Positions 25,957-35,476 of a stretch of DNA of 64,000 nucleotides are shown here, piece after piece. The stretch covers positions 620,001 through 684,000 of the forward strand of contig NZ_CP087585.1 in NCBI RefSeq assembly GCF_022200785.1, given 5' to 3'. This stretch comes from Pedobacter mucosus. Lineage in GTDB: Bacteria > Bacteroidota > Bacteroidia > Sphingobacteriales > Sphingobacteriaceae. Both the position numbers and the translations under genes were made by a program. The notes beneath the pieces were generated by a model. The model was not told where the DNA came from. It worked only from the letters and a program-made list of their open reading frames with translations, and made no database searches. Every line of letters starts with the position of its first letter. Within the stretch, counting starts at the first letter, position 1.

Positions 25957-26982
25957 TTAATCTCTTCTTTCCATCTCATCACTATAAAGCCCTATGTTTG
26001 CTGCCCTATTGCACTTTACACGATGATAAATTTCCTGTTGCGCACTGACTTTATTCAAGTCATCCCCTTCCCAGATGGCGAGGGCCGTCTGTTGGAGTGC
26101 CCGTCCAAACGAAAATGTAAGTTTCCACGGCAAGTTTGATGCCGAGATCTGATTCATGGCATTCAGTCTATTGGAAGCCTCCCGAGGAGACTGTCCGCCC
26201 GATAGAAAGGCAATGCCGGGAACTGCGGGCGGAACACATTCCATCAAACATTTGATGGTATTCTCCGCGATTTTTTCAGCAGTATTCTTTTCGCCCGAAT
26301 CCTGTCCGGGCAATATCATATTTGGTTTTAGGATCATGCTTTCCAGTGTTATGTTTTGAAGATAAAGTTGTTCGAATACCGTCGATAGAACCTCTCTGGT
26401 AACCTGGTAACATTTTTTTGAAGAATGACTGCCGAGCATCATTACCTCAGGTTCTACAATTGGAACCAAGCTGCATTCTTGGCAGAGTGCTGCGTACCTG
26501 GCGAGTGCATTTGCGTTTGAGATAATACAGTTTCTTGATGGGATTTCCTGCCCAATCAAGATAGCAGCTCTCCATTTGGCAAATCTGGCACCCATCCTTG
26601 CGTATTCCTTCAGCCGGTATCTCAACCCGTCCAGACCTTCTGTTATCTTTTCTCCTAGAAATCCGGCCAAATCCTCCGTGCCGATATCAACTTTAATTCC
26701 TGGAACGATTCCTGCATCTTCAATGGTCTTGATAAAAGGAATTCCTGCCTCGTCACTTTGACGAATGGTTTCATGATATAAAATGATCCCACTAATGCTT
26801 TCATTAAGACCAGTGGTCTTAATGATCAATTCCCTGTACGTCCTTCGGTTTTCTTCCGTTTTAGGAATGCCTGCATCCGAAAAACGTTTGTTGCAGGTGG
26901 AAATGCTTTCGTCCATGGCAAAAAGACCCTTATGATCCGCAAGCAGTGCCACAGTGGTTTCGGAGAGTTTTTTCACATTCAT
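25957..26982 (-). CDS. Class I fructose-bisphosphate aldolase
   Basis: Schiff-base aldolase interconverting fructose-1,6-bisphosphate with DHAP and GAP. The family mark G-L-F-A-M-D-E-S near residue 20 is followed by C-N-K-R-F; F-A-K-W-R near 140 and the Lys of L-K-P-N-M-I-L-P near 225 are in the active-site region, and F-L-S-G-G-Q-S follows near 265. ATG 26982 gives 341 residues and a 4-bp ATGA overlap with the phosphoketolase stop; an ATG at 27003 would give a 25-bp overlap. It is the last gene of the HAD-phosphoketolase-aldolase operon, linking upper glycolysis to the phosphoketolase shunt. Confidence 0.93.
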   Translation of the reverse strand: MNVKKLSETTVALLADHKGLFAMDESISTCNKRFSDAGIPKTEENRRTYRELIIKTTGLNESISGIILYHETIRQSDEAGIPFIKTIEDAGIVPGIKVDIGTEDLAGFLGEKITEGLDGLRYRLKEYARMGARFAKWRAAILIGQEIPSRNCIISNANALARYAALCQECSLVPIVEPEVMMLGSHSSKKCYQVTREVLSTVFEQLYLQNITLESMILKPNMILPGQDSGEKNTAEKIAENTIKCLMECVPPAVPGIAFLSGGQSPREASNRLNAMNQISASNLPWKLTFSFGRALQQTALAIWEGDDLNKVSAQQEIYHRVKCNRAANIGLYSDEMERRD

Positions 26983-29363
26983 GGCTTGATGTTCCATTTC
27001 CATTCCAATATTTCGGGCATATCTTTCCCATACCGATTTACATAGTGTTTATGTTCAATGAGCTTGTCTTTTAACTGCTGTTTCAAATATGCTCCTTTAC
27101 TGCCCAAATTGGGTACACGGTCGATCACATCTATAACCAGGTGGAAGCGGTCAATTTCGTTCTGAACCCTCAGGTCAAAAGGCGTTGTAATCGTTCCTTC
27201 TTCCTTATAACCCCGTACATGTAGATTGCGGTTGGCCCTGCGGTAGCTGATCCGGTGCACCAACCAAGGATAGCCGTGAAAGTTAAATATGATGTGTTTG
27301 TCTTTAGTAAATATCGAATCGTAATCCACTTCGCTCAAGCCATGCGGATGCTCGGAACTCGACTGCATTTTCATCAGATCAACTACGTTTACAACCCTGA
27401 TCTTAAGCTCTGGCAGATGTTCCCTCAATATCGAAACTGCTGCAAGGAGTTCCAATGTTACAGTATCTCCACAACTTGCCATAATGACATTAGGTTCAGA
27501 GCCCTGATCATTGCTCGCCCATTGCCAGATGCCGATACCTTCGGTGCAATGAGTTTCCGCCTCCTGCATGTTCAGCCATTGCGGCAAAGCATGCTTTCCG
27601 GCCACAACAACATTTACATAGTGTTTTGTGCGAAGACAATGATCGAATATGGAGAGCAGGCAGTTCGCATCTGGTGGTAGATAAACCCTAACCACATCTG
27701 CTTTTTTACTGATCACATGATCTAGAAAGCCGGGATCCTGATGGGTAAATCCATTGTGGTCTTGTTGCCAAACATGTGAAGCTAAAAGATAATTCAGCGA
27801 TGCGATATTCCGTCTCCATGGAAGTTCTCTGGTAACCTTCAGCCATTTGGCGTGCTGACTGAACATGGAATCAACGATGCGGATAAATGCTTCGTAACTA
27901 TTGAAAATCCCATGCCTTCCGGTAAGCAGGTAACCTTCCAACCAGCCCTCGCATTGGTGTTCGCTAAGCTGAGCATCCAATATGCGTCCTGAAGGAGAAA
28001 GGAATTCATCGTTTTCCTGCATTCCGGCATCCCATTGACGGTTACTTACCTGAAAAATAGCACCTAAAAGATTGGATAGTGTTTCATCCGGGCCAAATAC
28101 CCGAAAATTATTTTTGTTGAGCATAATTACTTCGCTCAGGAATTTTGCCAATACCATCGTGTCCTGTCCCTGAATTGATCCTGGTGAGGGTACATCAAGT
28201 GCGAACTTTCGGAAATCCGGCATTCTGAGCTCTTCGAGCAATAGGCCACCATTGGCATGGGGATTGGAGCCCATACGGCTGTTGCCTTTAGGAGCAAGGT
28301 CCGCAACTTCCGGGATCAGCCTGCCTTTTTCATCAAAAAGTTCTTCCGCCCTGTAGCTTTTCATCCAGTTTTCGAGTAGGACAACATTTTGCGGATGTTT
28401 TTCGTCCACCAGGATTGGAACCTGATGCGAGCGAAAGGTACCTTCATTCTGCAGGCCATCTACAACCTTTGGACCTGTCCAGCCCTTTGGCGAACGAAGC
28501 ACAATCATCGGCCAACGCGGTCTGCTGTTATCGGATGTTATTCTTGCATGCTCCTGAAAGCTGCGAATATCTGTTATTGCTTTTTCAGTTGCGAGCGCCA
28601 TTTCCATGTGCATTTTTTCAGGATCGTCTCCTTCAACGAAATAGGGGGTCCATCCACATCCTTTAAAGAATTGTTCCAATTCTTCATGGTCTATGCGAGC
28701 CAGCAGCGTAGGATTACTGATCTTATACCCGTTTAGGTGAAGTATCGGCAATACCGCCCCGTCAGTAATGGGGTTAAGGAATTTGTTTGAATGCCATGAG
28801 GTAGCCAAAGGACCGGTCTCTGCCTCGCCATCACCCACAATACAGGCGACGATAAGGTCAGGGTTATCAAAAACAGCCCCGAAGGCATGGCTCAGTGAAT
28901 AACCTAATTCGCCACCTTCGTGAATTGAACCCGGAGTACTGGGCGCTACGTGGCTGGAAATTCCACCTGGAAAAGAAAACTGTGTGAATAGCTTTTTCAT
29001 CCCTTCTTCATCCTGGCTGATATTAGGGTAAACTTCACTATAGCTACCCTCCAGATAGGTGTTGGCAACCAGCGCGGGACCTCCATGCCCAGGACCTGAA
29101 ATGTAAAACATGTTCAGATCAAATTTTTTGATTAGCCGGTTAAGATGAACATAGATAAAGTTTTGACCTGGAGTAGTTCCCCAATGACCAACGACAATAG
29201 GTTTTACATGGGATAATAGGAGTTTTTTCCTGAGCATCGCATTGTCATACAGGTAGATCTGCCCGACTGAAAGGTAGTTGGCAGCCCTCCAATAAGCATC
29301 CATCTTGTTTAAAAGTTCGGGTGAGATCTGCTCAAACTCGGTATCTAATAATAATTCTTCCAT
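26979..29363 (-). CDS. Xylulose-5-phosphate/fructose-6-phosphate phosphoketolase
   Basis: TPP enzyme splitting xylulose-5-P to acetyl-P and GAP, or fructose-6-P to acetyl-P and erythrose-4-P. The 794 residues from ATG 29363 match the family length. Markers are [13 protein letters not shown] near residue 18, G-H-W-G-T-T-P-G-Q near 58, G-P-G-H-G-G-P near 91, the TPP motif G-D-G-E-A-E-T-G near 170 and the C-terminal S-Y-R-R-A-N-R-N. An ATG 27 bp upstream (29390) is less typical of the family. It sits between a HAD phosphatase and class I aldolase; acetyl-P would feed acetate kinase at 54316 for substrate-level ATP when respiration is limited. Confidence 0.96.
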   Translation of the reverse strand: MEELLLDTEFEQISPELLNKMDAYWRAANYLSVGQIYLYDNAMLRKKLLLSHVKPIVVGHWGTTPGQNFIYVHLNRLIKKFDLNMFYISGPGHGGPALVANTYLEGSYSEVYPNISQDEEGMKKLFTQFSFPGGISSHVAPSTPGSIHEGGELGYSLSHAFGAVFDNPDLIVACIVGDGEAETGPLATSWHSNKFLNPITDGAVLPILHLNGYKISNPTLLARIDHEELEQFFKGCGWTPYFVEGDDPEKMHMEMALATEKAITDIRSFQEHARITSDNSRPRWPMIVLRSPKGWTGPKVVDGLQNEGTFRSHQVPILVDEKHPQNVVLLENWMKSYRAEELFDEKGRLIPEVADLAPKGNSRMGSNPHANGGLLLEELRMPDFRKFALDVPSPGSIQGQDTMVLAKFLSEVIMLNKNNFRVFGPDETLSNLLGAIFQVSNRQWDAGMQENDEFLSPSGRILDAQLSEHQCEGWLEGYLLTGRHGIFNSYEAFIRIVDSMFSQHAKWLKVTRELPWRRNIASLNYLLASHVWQQDHNGFTHQDPGFLDHVISKKADVVRVYLPPDANCLLSIFDHCLRTKHYVNVVVAGKHALPQWLNMQEAETHCTEGIGIWQWASNDQGSEPNVIMASCGDTVTLELLAAVSILREHLPELKIRVVNVVDLMKMQSSSEHPHGLSEVDYDSIFTKDKHIIFNFHGYPWLVHRISYRRANRNLHVRGYKEEGTITTPFDLRVQNEIDRFHLVIDVIDRVPNLGSKGAYLKQQLKDKLIEHKHYVNRYGKDMPEILEWKWNIKP

Positions 29364-29406
29364 TTTTTTATATGTTTTACAGCGCAGCATATTCTTGCCA
29401 TGCCTT

Positions 29407-30075
29407 TTATGTGATCAATGTGATTTCTTCAGTAAGCATTGCGCAGTCGGAAGAAAGGGGTTCGAGCCCGAACCTAGTGAGTTCATCTAGTGTGCCCTTA
29501 TAATTATGGTGCAAAATACTTCTGATACCTATCTGCTCTGCATTCTGGATGAAAATAGGCTGGTTTTCAATGTATAGGATTTCTGAAGCCGGGCTTTGAA
29601 CAATGTCCATCGCCATTTGAAAAATATCCATATCCGGTTTGCGCAGATGTACGAAAGAAGAGGAAATAAAGGAATCTATAATATCGTCCAGTCTGAATTT
29701 TCGTATCCGGTATTCATTGAGCTCGCGGCCTTCGTTACTGACCGCTGCAATTTTTAAGCTGTATTTTTCTTTTAAGGCCTTGAACAGGGTTAGCATTTTA
29801 GGATAGGGCCTAGAGGCTGAGAACATAACTTGCCTAAAATCGTCTTCTGTGAACCTCCTTTTTTCATAGAAAACAACACTTTTCAGATAGGTATCCAGGG
29901 AAATCTTACCAAGTTCATAGGTCTCGAAGTTGATCCAGTGCCTTTCTTCCATCTCCTGATGGTTAATGTCGAATTTCTGCGCAGCGCTCTTTCGTGCGTT
30001 TCTATCCCAGCCATCGCTCAGCAGTACGCCGCCGATATCCAGAAACAGGGTTGTTATACGTTGTGTCGTTTCCAT
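29407..30075 (-). CDS. HAD-family hydrolase (subfamily IA), 222 aa
   Basis: Phosphatase-type HAD protein. Motif I is L-F-L-D-I-G-G-V-L near residue 10, in which the second Asp is replaced by Gly as in several HAD-IA subgroups. Motif II is A-V-S-N-E near 111, motif III R-K-P-D near 141 and motif IV Y-I-E-N near 165. The substrate is unknown; a sugar phosphate is likely from its place as first gene of the phosphoketolase-aldolase operon (44 bp gap to phosphoketolase). Missing the second catalytic Asp of motif I makes phosphatase activity uncertain. Confidence 0.87.
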   Translation of the reverse strand: METTQRITTLFLDIGGVLLSDGWDRNARKSAAQKFDINHQEMEERHWINFETYELGKISLDTYLKSVVFYEKRRFTEDDFRQVMFSASRPYPKMLTLFKALKEKYSLKIAAVSNEGRELNEYRIRKFRLDDIIDSFISSSFVHLRKPDMDIFQMAMDIVQSPASEILYIENQPIFIQNAEQIGIRSILHHNYKGTLDELTRFGLEPLSSDCAMLTEEITLIT

Positions 30076-30111
30076 TCACTAATCATCTAAGCCTTAAGTA
30101 TATTTTTAAGG

Positions 30112-30175
30112 TAAAGATGGCTACATTAACGAGTTAAGAAGTTGCACAAATGCGATTGAATATTATAGAATTCAC
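30112..30175 (-). promoter_or_regulatory. Type-2 motif promoter of the HAD-phosphoketolase-aldolase operon
   Basis: Minus-strand motif GTGAATTCTATAAT (30162-30175, centre 30168.5) lies 55 bp upstream of the -7 core TTTA (CAtcTTTA, core at 30112-30115), 37 bp before the ATG at 30075. The motif resembles the NTGAY-N4-RTCAN operator with a degenerate right half. Confidence 0.5.
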
Positions 30176-30248
30176 ACTTTTGGTGAAACCCCGGTTTCTA
30201 TTTTAATAATTCTGTTATATTTTTAACGAATCTGAGGGATGTCTATAT

Positions 30249-30312
30249 GTGAATTGTATAAAGATTTCATTAAAACGTATAACATCCGCAGGGACCAATT
30301 AGGCAACCTTTG
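30249..30312 (+). promoter_or_regulatory. Type-2 motif promoter of the BON gene at 30347
   Basis: GTGAATTGTATAAA (30249-30262, centre 30255.5) is 55 bp upstream of the TTTG core of AAccTTTG (30305-30312). It is a mirror copy of the arrangement serving the divergent HAD operon. Confidence 0.5.
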
Positions 30313-30316
30313 AAGC

Positions 30317-30330
30317 GTGAAATAATTCAC
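30317..30330. promoter_or_regulatory. Perfect palindrome at the expected transcription start
   Basis: GTGAA-ATAA-TTCAC, a complete 5-4-5 palindrome with CRP-like core GTGA-N6-TCAC. It begins about 5 bp after the -7 box, where a bound protein would block initiation. Confidence 0.45.
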
Positions 30331-30346
30331 TCTAAAATCATCAAAA

Positions 30347-31018
30347 ATGAAAAGCAACGAAAGTTTACAGAAAGACGTTCAGGAGGCCATTAAATGGGAA
30401 CCACTTTTGAATGCAGCAGAAATAGGCGTGACAGTTAAGGATGGTGTAGTGACCCTTACAGGGACCGTTGACAGTTATGTTAAAAAAACAGAAGCAGAAG
30501 ACGCAGCTAAAAAGGTAAGTGGCGTTTCGGCCGTAGTTGAAAATATCGAAGTCAAATTTGGTGACTGGGGTGCAAAAGAAGATGGTGATATTGCCAGAGC
30601 GGTATTAAATGCATTAAAATGGAGCTGGCAGGTACCTAATGATAAAATAGAGGTAAAAGTGGAAAAAGGTTGGGTAACGCTTGAGGGCGAACTAAGCTGG
30701 AATTATCAGAAAGATGCAGCGAAAACAGCTATCAAAAATCTTCTAGGTGTTAAGGGCGTGATTAATAGTATCAAGATTGCCTCTGAGGTTAAAGACGCCG
30801 TAGAGAAAGGGGATATCGAAAGAGCGATAGCACGTAATTGGTCTATTAACGATCAGGATATCCATGTTAATGTTTCTGAAAACCGCGTAACTTTGAGCGG
30901 CGAGGTAAGTTCATTGTTCCAAAAAGATGAGGCTCAGCGCATCGCCTGGAACGCGCCGGGCGTTTGGTTTGTAAATAACGAAATTGCGGTGCAGTATGAT
31001 TATTTAATGATGGACTAA
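30347..31018 (+). CDS. Triple BON-domain protein, 223 aa
   Basis: Three BON domains at about residues 5-68, 78-145 and 152-218, each with the G-x-V-T-L-x-G-x-V core. Examples are V-V-T-L-T-G-T-V, W-V-T-L-E-G-E and R-V-T-L-S-G-E-V. BON domains (OsmY, Kon) bind membranes or phospholipid and appear in osmotic and stress responses. There is no signal peptide, so this copy should be cytoplasmic. Three close paralogues are in the window (33292, 36456, 59960), which also fix the M-K-x-N-E start. A strong terminator follows at once. Confidence 0.92.
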   Translation: MKSNESLQKDVQEAIKWEPLLNAAEIGVTVKDGVVTLTGTVDSYVKKTEAEDAAKKVSGVSAVVENIEVKFGDWGAKEDGDIARAVLNALKWSWQVPNDKIEVKVEKGWVTLEGELSWNYQKDAAKTAIKNLLGVKGVINSIKIASEVKDAVEKGDIERAIARNWSINDQDIHVNVSENRVTLSGEVSSLFQKDEAQRIAWNAPGVWFVNNEIAVQYDYLMMD

Positions 31019-31020
31019 AA

Positions 31021-31057
31021 ATATGAGGGGAGCTTGTGCTCCCCTCATATTTTTTTG
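31021..31057 (+). terminator. Strong rho-independent terminator
   Basis: Stem atatgaggggagc / gctcccctcatat (13 bp, perfect), loop ttgt, then a T7 run. The A-rich left side lets it serve the convergent minus-strand operon as well. Confidence 0.95.
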
Positions 31058-31141
31058 ATTTCCTGGATTCATTTCATTATTATAACTGTTAATAAATCAG
31101 TTTAATGGATAAAAATAGGATGAAGAACTAAAATTTACAGA

Positions 31142-31531
31142 TCAATTTACTTCCGCTTTGAAAAATCTGCTTACGAAGGCATCCTGCTGGTTTTCGGTCA
31201 TTTTGTCTGCCGGCCTGATCTCAACCTTTATTTTAGAGAATAGGTGATTATCCTTAAAGGTATTGTACAGCTCGGTTTTAGCTTCAGTAGGGCCAAAGAG
31301 TAGCACTTCATCATATTTCCTGATGAGGTCAGCTAATTCCCTATAGTAATCTGCCTGCTCCCCCTGTTCCTTGGTATGCATGGTACTTTCCCCACGCGTT
31401 AGTGCTTCTTCTTTAGCCTTGCTGGTAAAATTGCATTCAATTGTTCTTGTCAGGATGGGCGTCGCTGGGTAGTCCATTAGATTGGCTACTGAATGATCCA
31501 TCCAGATGCCTATTTTTGTCTTTTTTTCCAT
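31142..31531 (-). CDS. Conserved protein resembling bacterial eRF1-like (baeRF) domains
   Basis: 129 residues from ATG M-E-K-K-T (31531); an ORF extension of 10 codons upstream is less likely. It begins I-G-I-W-M-D-H-S-V-A-N-L and carries L-L-F-G-P-T-E-A-K-T-E-L near residue 85, like the C-terminal fold of eRF1/Pelota-type proteins annotated as baeRF in bacteria. I make this comparison from memory with moderate certainty. It is the last gene of a minus-strand stress operon and converges on the terminator of the BON gene. Function unknown. Confidence 0.75.
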   Translation of the reverse strand: MEKKTKIGIWMDHSVANLMDYPATPILTRTIECNFTSKAKEEALTRGESTMHTKEQGEQADYYRELADLIRKYDEVLLFGPTEAKTELYNTFKDNHLFSKIKVEIRPADKMTENQQDAFVSRFFKAEVN

Positions 31532-31603
31532 GTTGTTTTTTTTTAGATGGGGCAATATCAAGACAGGGCTTTTAATACGCTTTGCCTGAGATGGTGGGTA
31601 GAA

Positions 31604-31900
31604 TTAATTCAGATTAAGCTCCAGAAAATAGGTGAGCTGTTTTTCCAAGGCCTCACTGTTGTTTGCAGGAATGGTATTGTCTGTTGAAAGAATGATTTCC
31701 TTTTCAGAAACAACGATATGAAATGCAACGCCAACAATGATCTCCGGAAAGGACACATCGATAATATCATATACACGTGCAAATTCTACCGCAACTGCGG
31801 CATCAAGTTTTTTGTTGAGGTAATCTGCAAAATCTGTTTTCAAGGTTGCAAAAAGATCTTCTGCGGTAACCATTCTTATATTTTCTATTTCAGTAGTCAT
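31604..31900 (-). CDS. Hypothetical protein, 98 aa
   Basis: A small acidic alpha/beta protein without signal peptide, Cys or recognisable motif. The central I-D-V-S-F-P-E-I-I-V-G-V-A-F-H-I-V-V segment predicts paired strands. It lies 73 bp before the eRF1-like gene and 87 bp after the broken cupin gene on the same strand, so it probably belongs to the same stress transcript. No family recognised. Confidence 0.7.
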   Translation of the reverse strand: MTTEIENIRMVTAEDLFATLKTDFADYLNKKLDAAVAVEFARVYDIIDVSFPEIIVGVAFHIVVSEKEIILSTDNTIPANNSEALEKQLTYFLELNLN

Positions 31901-31987
31901 TGGGTTAGGGTTTAAATTATGGAGTTGACGGAGCGTATCAGGGTCAAATTTTTTACTTCATTCTCTTTAAATATTTTTACGATTATT

Positions 31988-32385
31988 TTACTCTGTGGTC
32001 ATGCCATCGAATTTCTCACAATCCTGCTCCGCTACTTTTTTTGTCGCCCTTATAATCCCATCCTTGTGGTTAGGTGGACCGTAGATAGTATATAGGCTCA
32101 GATCAACTTCGCTATCGGTATTGATCACATTGTGGCTCGCGCCGGCGGGAACTACAATCGCATCCCGGCCTTTATGTAATATTCATTTCCATCGATAATG
32201 CATATGCCTTGCCCGCCCTCAAAACGGAAAAACTGATCGTTCGACTGGTGGATCTCTTCACCAATATCCGTTCCCGGTGGCAGGCTCATCAACACCAATT
32301 GCAGGTTTATGCCTGTATAGATCACTTTTCTGAAATTTGTATTTTCGAGCGTCTCGCTCCCGATACTGCTTTTAAATCCTTTCAT
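31988..32385 (-). pseudogene. Cupin-domain protein broken by a 1-base deletion
   Basis: The first 77 codons encode a cupin with L-V-L-M-S-L-P-P-G-T-D-I-G-E-E-I-H, then I-K-A-G before an early stop. Restoring one G in the G run near 32163 continues the frame: D-A-I-V-V-P-A-G-A-S-H-N-V-I-N to TAA at 31988-31990. That gives 132 residues with both metal motifs intact (H..Q motif 1; P-A-G-A-S-H-N motif 2). It could be a recent mutation or a sequencing error in a homopolymer. Surrounded by stress genes on the same strand. Confidence 0.85.
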
Positions 32386-32454
32386 TTAACCCTGATTTTA
32401 AGTTTTGAAAAATGGCCCAGAAAGGCCATCCTTTAATTGATATATTTAAAAAGC

Positions 32455-32670
32455 TCATGAAGCCATAAGGAAATCTTTTCTTTCCTTGAATTCTTCCTTA
32501 CTGATTTCTCCTGAGGCAAATCTTCGGTTCAGAATATCAAGCGGTGTATCCTTTCTGTGTCGTTGTCCAGGTATTTGGTAAGGAAGAGCAAATATCCAAA
32601 AGAGAAATACTAACCATATACACCACCAGATGAAATCCATTCCCCAGTAGTTATTTTCATAAAACATCAT
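32455..32670 (-). CDS. SHOCT-domain membrane protein, 71 aa
   Basis: A single hydrophobic helix (about residues 11-31, M-D-F-I-W-W-C-I-W-L-V-F-L-F-W-I-F), then P-G-Q-R-H-R-K and a C-terminal SHOCT motif I-L-N-R-R-F-A-S-G-E-I-S-K-E-E-F. A close paralogue is at 59688-59915, also next to a BON gene, so the pair BON plus SHOCT is duplicated. Probably a small inner-membrane anchor of unknown partner. Confidence 0.85.
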   Translation of the reverse strand: MMFYENNYWGMDFIWWCIWLVFLFWIFALPYQIPGQRHRKDTPLDILNRRFASGEISKEEFKERKDFLMAS

Positions 32671-32706
32671 AATTTTCTTGATTTACGACCGGACATCCGG
32701 ACCTTT

Positions 32707-32770
32707 CAAATCTGCGTGTTTTAATGCCCTAGCAGGTTATGGAATTCTGTTTATTCCTTACATGATTCTC
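32707..32770 (-). promoter_or_regulatory. Type-2 motif promoter before the SHOCT gene
   Basis: Minus-strand GAGAATCATGTAAG (32757-32770, centre 32763.5) lies 55 bp upstream of the TTTG core of CAgaTTTG (core at 32707-32710). It overlaps the 3' end of the preceding gene. The match to GWGAATNNTATAAW is partial. Confidence 0.4.
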
Positions 32771-33177
32771 ACTTTTGCTATATTTTCTTTCGGGGCTTCC
32801 TTTAAGTTGGTAATGATCTCGCGGATTTCAGCCTTCTCCTTTGAGATGTCCTGACGGATAAGTCCGAAAAGGCTCATGTAGGTGTTGGCGATCCAGACCA
32901 GTGACAAGCCAGCGATCAGATATCCTCTCCAATCCTCCATTAAAAGATGAAAGTCAGTGAGGATTATAAAAATAATCGAAATGTAATGGCTGAAACAGTA
33001 TTCACAGGTAAACAGGTAAAAGAATTTCCTAACCAGAATATTTTTACCATTCAGGCTTCTTTTTATGCAATATTCCCTGGGCTCCCGGAAAACCTCCTCA
33101 TGTGTGACCGTCCAAGCCACACAGGCAATTGGGATCGATAATAAAAAGAGCCATGTAATCTCTTGTTGAATTGACAT
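32758..33177 (-). CDS. Hypothetical membrane protein, 139 aa
   Basis: Hydrophobic segments at about residues 5-25, 65-78 and 82-105 suggest two to three membrane spans; C-E-Y-C-F-S-H-Y near residue 57 gives a C-x-x-C pair at a membrane edge. It resembles the DUF1360-like small membrane proteins, an assignment I hold loosely. It is in the minus-strand series BON, this gene, SHOCT, cupin remnant, two small genes, likely one stress operon. Confidence 0.7.
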   Translation of the reverse strand: MSIQQEITWLFLLSIPIACVAWTVTHEEVFREPREYCIKRSLNGKNILVRKFFYLFTCEYCFSHYISIIFIILTDFHLLMEDWRGYLIAGLSLVWIANTYMSLFGLIRQDISKEKAEIREIITNLKEAPKENIAKVRIM

Positions 33178-33291
33178 CAGTTGATCGATTATTAATTTGT
33201 ATGCACTAAAATTCTGTCGGATGTTTTAAAAGATAAGGCACCGGATAGCATTATGCCTCCAATGCCTTAAACATTTATTATCTTAAAATTG

Positions 33292-33945
33292 CTAATGTTC
33301 AACTAGCAAGTCATTGCCTACCATCGTTACCCCAGTGGCGTTCCAGGCCATTCTGCCAGCCTCATCTTTTTGGTAGAAAGTACTTACATGTCCGTGAAGG
33401 TTTACGTGGTTGCCCGAAACCTGGACTTTGATCATACAATCCTTTAGAGAGGAATTACGCTTGATTGCTTTTTCGATATCCTTCTTTTCGATATCATCTC
33501 CATGATCAGATCTGATTTCGATGTAGTTAGAAATTCCTTTTACACCCGCAAGGTTTGTAGCTGCTTTTTCCGCAGCTTCACGCTGATAGTTCCACTTTAC
33601 CTTTCCGCTCAAAGTAACCCATCCCTGTTCCACTTCAACGCTTAGGTGATCATCAGGCACTTCGGAATCTCCCTTGAAAGTATTGACAACGTTGGCTGCA
33701 ATATCGGTATCATTACTGCTGGAGGCTGAACCCAGATTAACCGTTATTTCTTCTGCTACTCCCTTAACACCCGACACATTTTTAGCGGCCTCTTCAGCCT
33801 CCAGCTTTTTTCGATAGCTGTCAACTGCTCCTGTTAAGGTAATAATACCGTCCTTAGCCGTTACTCCGATCTCTGCGGCATGCAAAAGCGGTTCCCATCT
33901 GATGGCATCCTGCACATCTTTTTGTAATTCCTCGTTTTTTTTCAT
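33292..33945 (-). CDS. Triple BON-domain protein, 217 aa
   Basis: Paralogue of the BON protein at 30347. The start M-K-K-N-E-E-L at 33945 is chosen by comparison with the other copies; an ORF extension of 23 codons upstream is unsupported. Three BON repeats carry I-I-T-L-T-G-A-V, W-V-T-L-S-G-K-V and H-V-N-L-H-G-H-V. A conserved end, R-M-A-W-N-A-T-G-V, matches W-N-A-P-G-V of the others. First gene of the minus-strand stress operon running to 31142. No operator was found upstream. Confidence 0.9.
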   Translation of the reverse strand: MKKNEELQKDVQDAIRWEPLLHAAEIGVTAKDGIITLTGAVDSYRKKLEAEEAAKNVSGVKGVAEEITVNLGSASSSNDTDIAANVVNTFKGDSEVPDDHLSVEVEQGWVTLSGKVKWNYQREAAEKAATNLAGVKGISNYIEIRSDHGDDIEKKDIEKAIKRNSSLKDCMIKVQVSGNHVNLHGHVSTFYQKDEAGRMAWNATGVTMVGNDLLVEH

Positions 33946-34116
33946 CTTTTCTCTGTTTTGTATCCAGTACCAGTTTAATATCCTGATCCGGATGAGTTTT
34001 TTTATGAGCGGCATTTCAATCTTTTTGATTTTTCTGCAGATCCATTTTATAGGGATATTCAGTTTAGAACCTGAGCGGATTACTTAGTCTCATTTAGGTC
34101 TTTCTCTTTTTCTTAT

Positions 34117-34537
34117 TTACATAACCAGTACTACGGCGGCACCGGTTATTTTCCCGGCTCGGAGTGCATCGAGTGCTTCGGTTGCTTCTTCCAGTTTAAA
34201 TAGCGTAGTTTCTTTTCTTACAGGATTCTTAAGGGCTAAGCTCAGGTATTCTCTCGCATCCTTTCGCGTTAGATTGGCCACCGAACGCACAATCCGCACT
34301 TCCCAAAGACTTGAATATGGGAATGAAGGGATGTCGCTCATGCGGATTAAGCTCGCCGCCCATGATGTGCACATCAGTCTGGTACACGCCGCAGGCAATC
34401 ACTTCGATGAGTACCTGCTTTGATGTAGAAGTGGGGATCTCCAGCTTTTTGAGCTGCAGAGGCTGTTCAGGTTTTTCCATAACCATTGCGCTCATTATAG
34501 GTAAGGCTAGTTCTTTGTACTCCAGTTCTACTTTCAT
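34117..34537 (-). pseudogene. Zinc alcohol dehydrogenase with a large internal deletion
   Basis: The first ~75 codons give an intact N-terminus: E-I-P-T-S-T-S-K-Q-V-L-I-E-V, then C-G-V-Y-Q-T-D-V-H, the catalytic-zinc Cys motif. The frame then shifts. A second frame carries the C-terminal V-A-N-L-T-R-K-D-A-R-E-Y and L-D-A-L-R-A-G-K-I-T-G-A-A-V-V-L. The Rossmann domain and most of the core (roughly 200 residues) are missing, so the gene is dead. It lies just downstream of the AraC-like regulator on the same strand and was probably under its operator. Confidence 0.85.
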
Positions 34538-34586
34538 GCAATAGAAAATTTTATGGATTAGTTTATAATTTTTTAATTATTGAGCG

Positions 34587-35147
34587 TTATACATTTTCAA
34601 GTGCAATACGGCTATCAAACGGTGCATTCCTAAAAAATGATGCTGTCAGTCCGGTTACCTGTTTAAACTGTCTTGAAAGATGGGCAACGCTGCTGTAATT
34701 TAAAAGGTAAGAGATTTCGGTAAGATTTAATTCATCATAAAGAATAAGCTCTTTCGCACGCTCTATCTTATGATTGATGATGTAATGTTCGATGGTCATT
34801 CCAGTTTCCTGCGAGAATACATTTGCCAGATAGGTGTAATCATGTTCGATTTTTTCGCTGATATAATTGGAGTTCTTTACTTTGGGCAGCTCTTCTGTAT
34901 AATGCACCATATCGATTATCGTATTCTTGATGCGCTCGATCAGCATCGCTTTCTTGTCTACCATAAGTTCAAGACCGAACCTGATCAGTCCTGCTCTTAG
35001 CAATCTGTATTCATCTTTGGTTGGGACATCCCGCATCTCAACCTCGCCCAGCGCTATGCTTTCATACTTCAAACCAATCAGCTCGAGCTCGTTTTTTACG
35101 ATCATTTTACACGGGTTGCTGACCATATTCCTGATATGTAACTTCAT
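34587..35147 (-). CDS. AraC-family regulator without a sensor domain, 186 aa
   Basis: The start at 35147 (M-K-L-H-I-R-N-M) is preferred over an upstream ATG at 35207, because the operator/-7 box at 35212-35255 places transcription start near 35205. An N-terminal helical segment (1-85) is followed by the AraC double HTH with L-A-N-V-F-S-Q-E-T-G-M-T around 105 and L-T-E-I-S-Y-L-L-N-Y-S-S-V-A-H-L-S-R-Q-F around 150, ending T-G-L-T-A-S-F-F-R. It carries a perfect FNR-like operator, so it may relay the oxygen signal to other genes. Confidence 0.88.
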   Translation of the reverse strand: MKLHIRNMVSNPCKMIVKNELELIGLKYESIALGEVEMRDVPTKDEYRLLRAGLIRFGLELMVDKKAMLIERIKNTIIDMVHYTEELPKVKNSNYISEKIEHDYTYLANVFSQETGMTIEHYIINHKIERAKELILYDELNLTEISYLLNYSSVAHLSRQFKQVTGLTASFFRNAPFDSRIALENV

Positions 35148-35211
35148 AGTTGAATAGCTTAAATTTGATTGAAAGCAAAAAAGCATCTTAGAATGTGATC
35201 TGCTCATTCAA

Positions 35212-35255
35212 CAAAATTCAGTATTGACCGCTGTTTTGGGAATGATGCCCGTCAT
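35212..35255 (-). promoter_or_regulatory. FNR-like operator and -7 box of the AraC-like gene
   Basis: Operator ATGAT-GCCC-GTCAT at 35242-35255 (centre 35248.5). The minus-strand -7 box GAatTTTG has its core at 35212-35215 (centre 35213.5), spacing exactly 35 bp. Confidence 0.8.
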
Positions 35256-35476
35256 GCGGATTATAGACGTTCATCATCAGCCTACTTAAGATGATAGGCC
35301 ATTAAATGAGTGGTTATGCAGGTTGAGTTTTTTTTTTGATTAAAGGCAACGCTTATTGTGAATCCTGCAACGCTTTACTTTAAGGTGCAACACATAAGCT
35401 TAACAGACAGGCAGCCTTTAATTATTCCTTTTGCTAGATTTTTGGCCTTAAGGGGAAAGTTAATCAAAAATTAAAT

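Noticed and set aside
35148..35207. Upstream ATG for the AraC-like gene
   Set aside because: It would coincide with or precede the start site predicted from the operator and -7 box; ATG 35147 lies inside the transcript.
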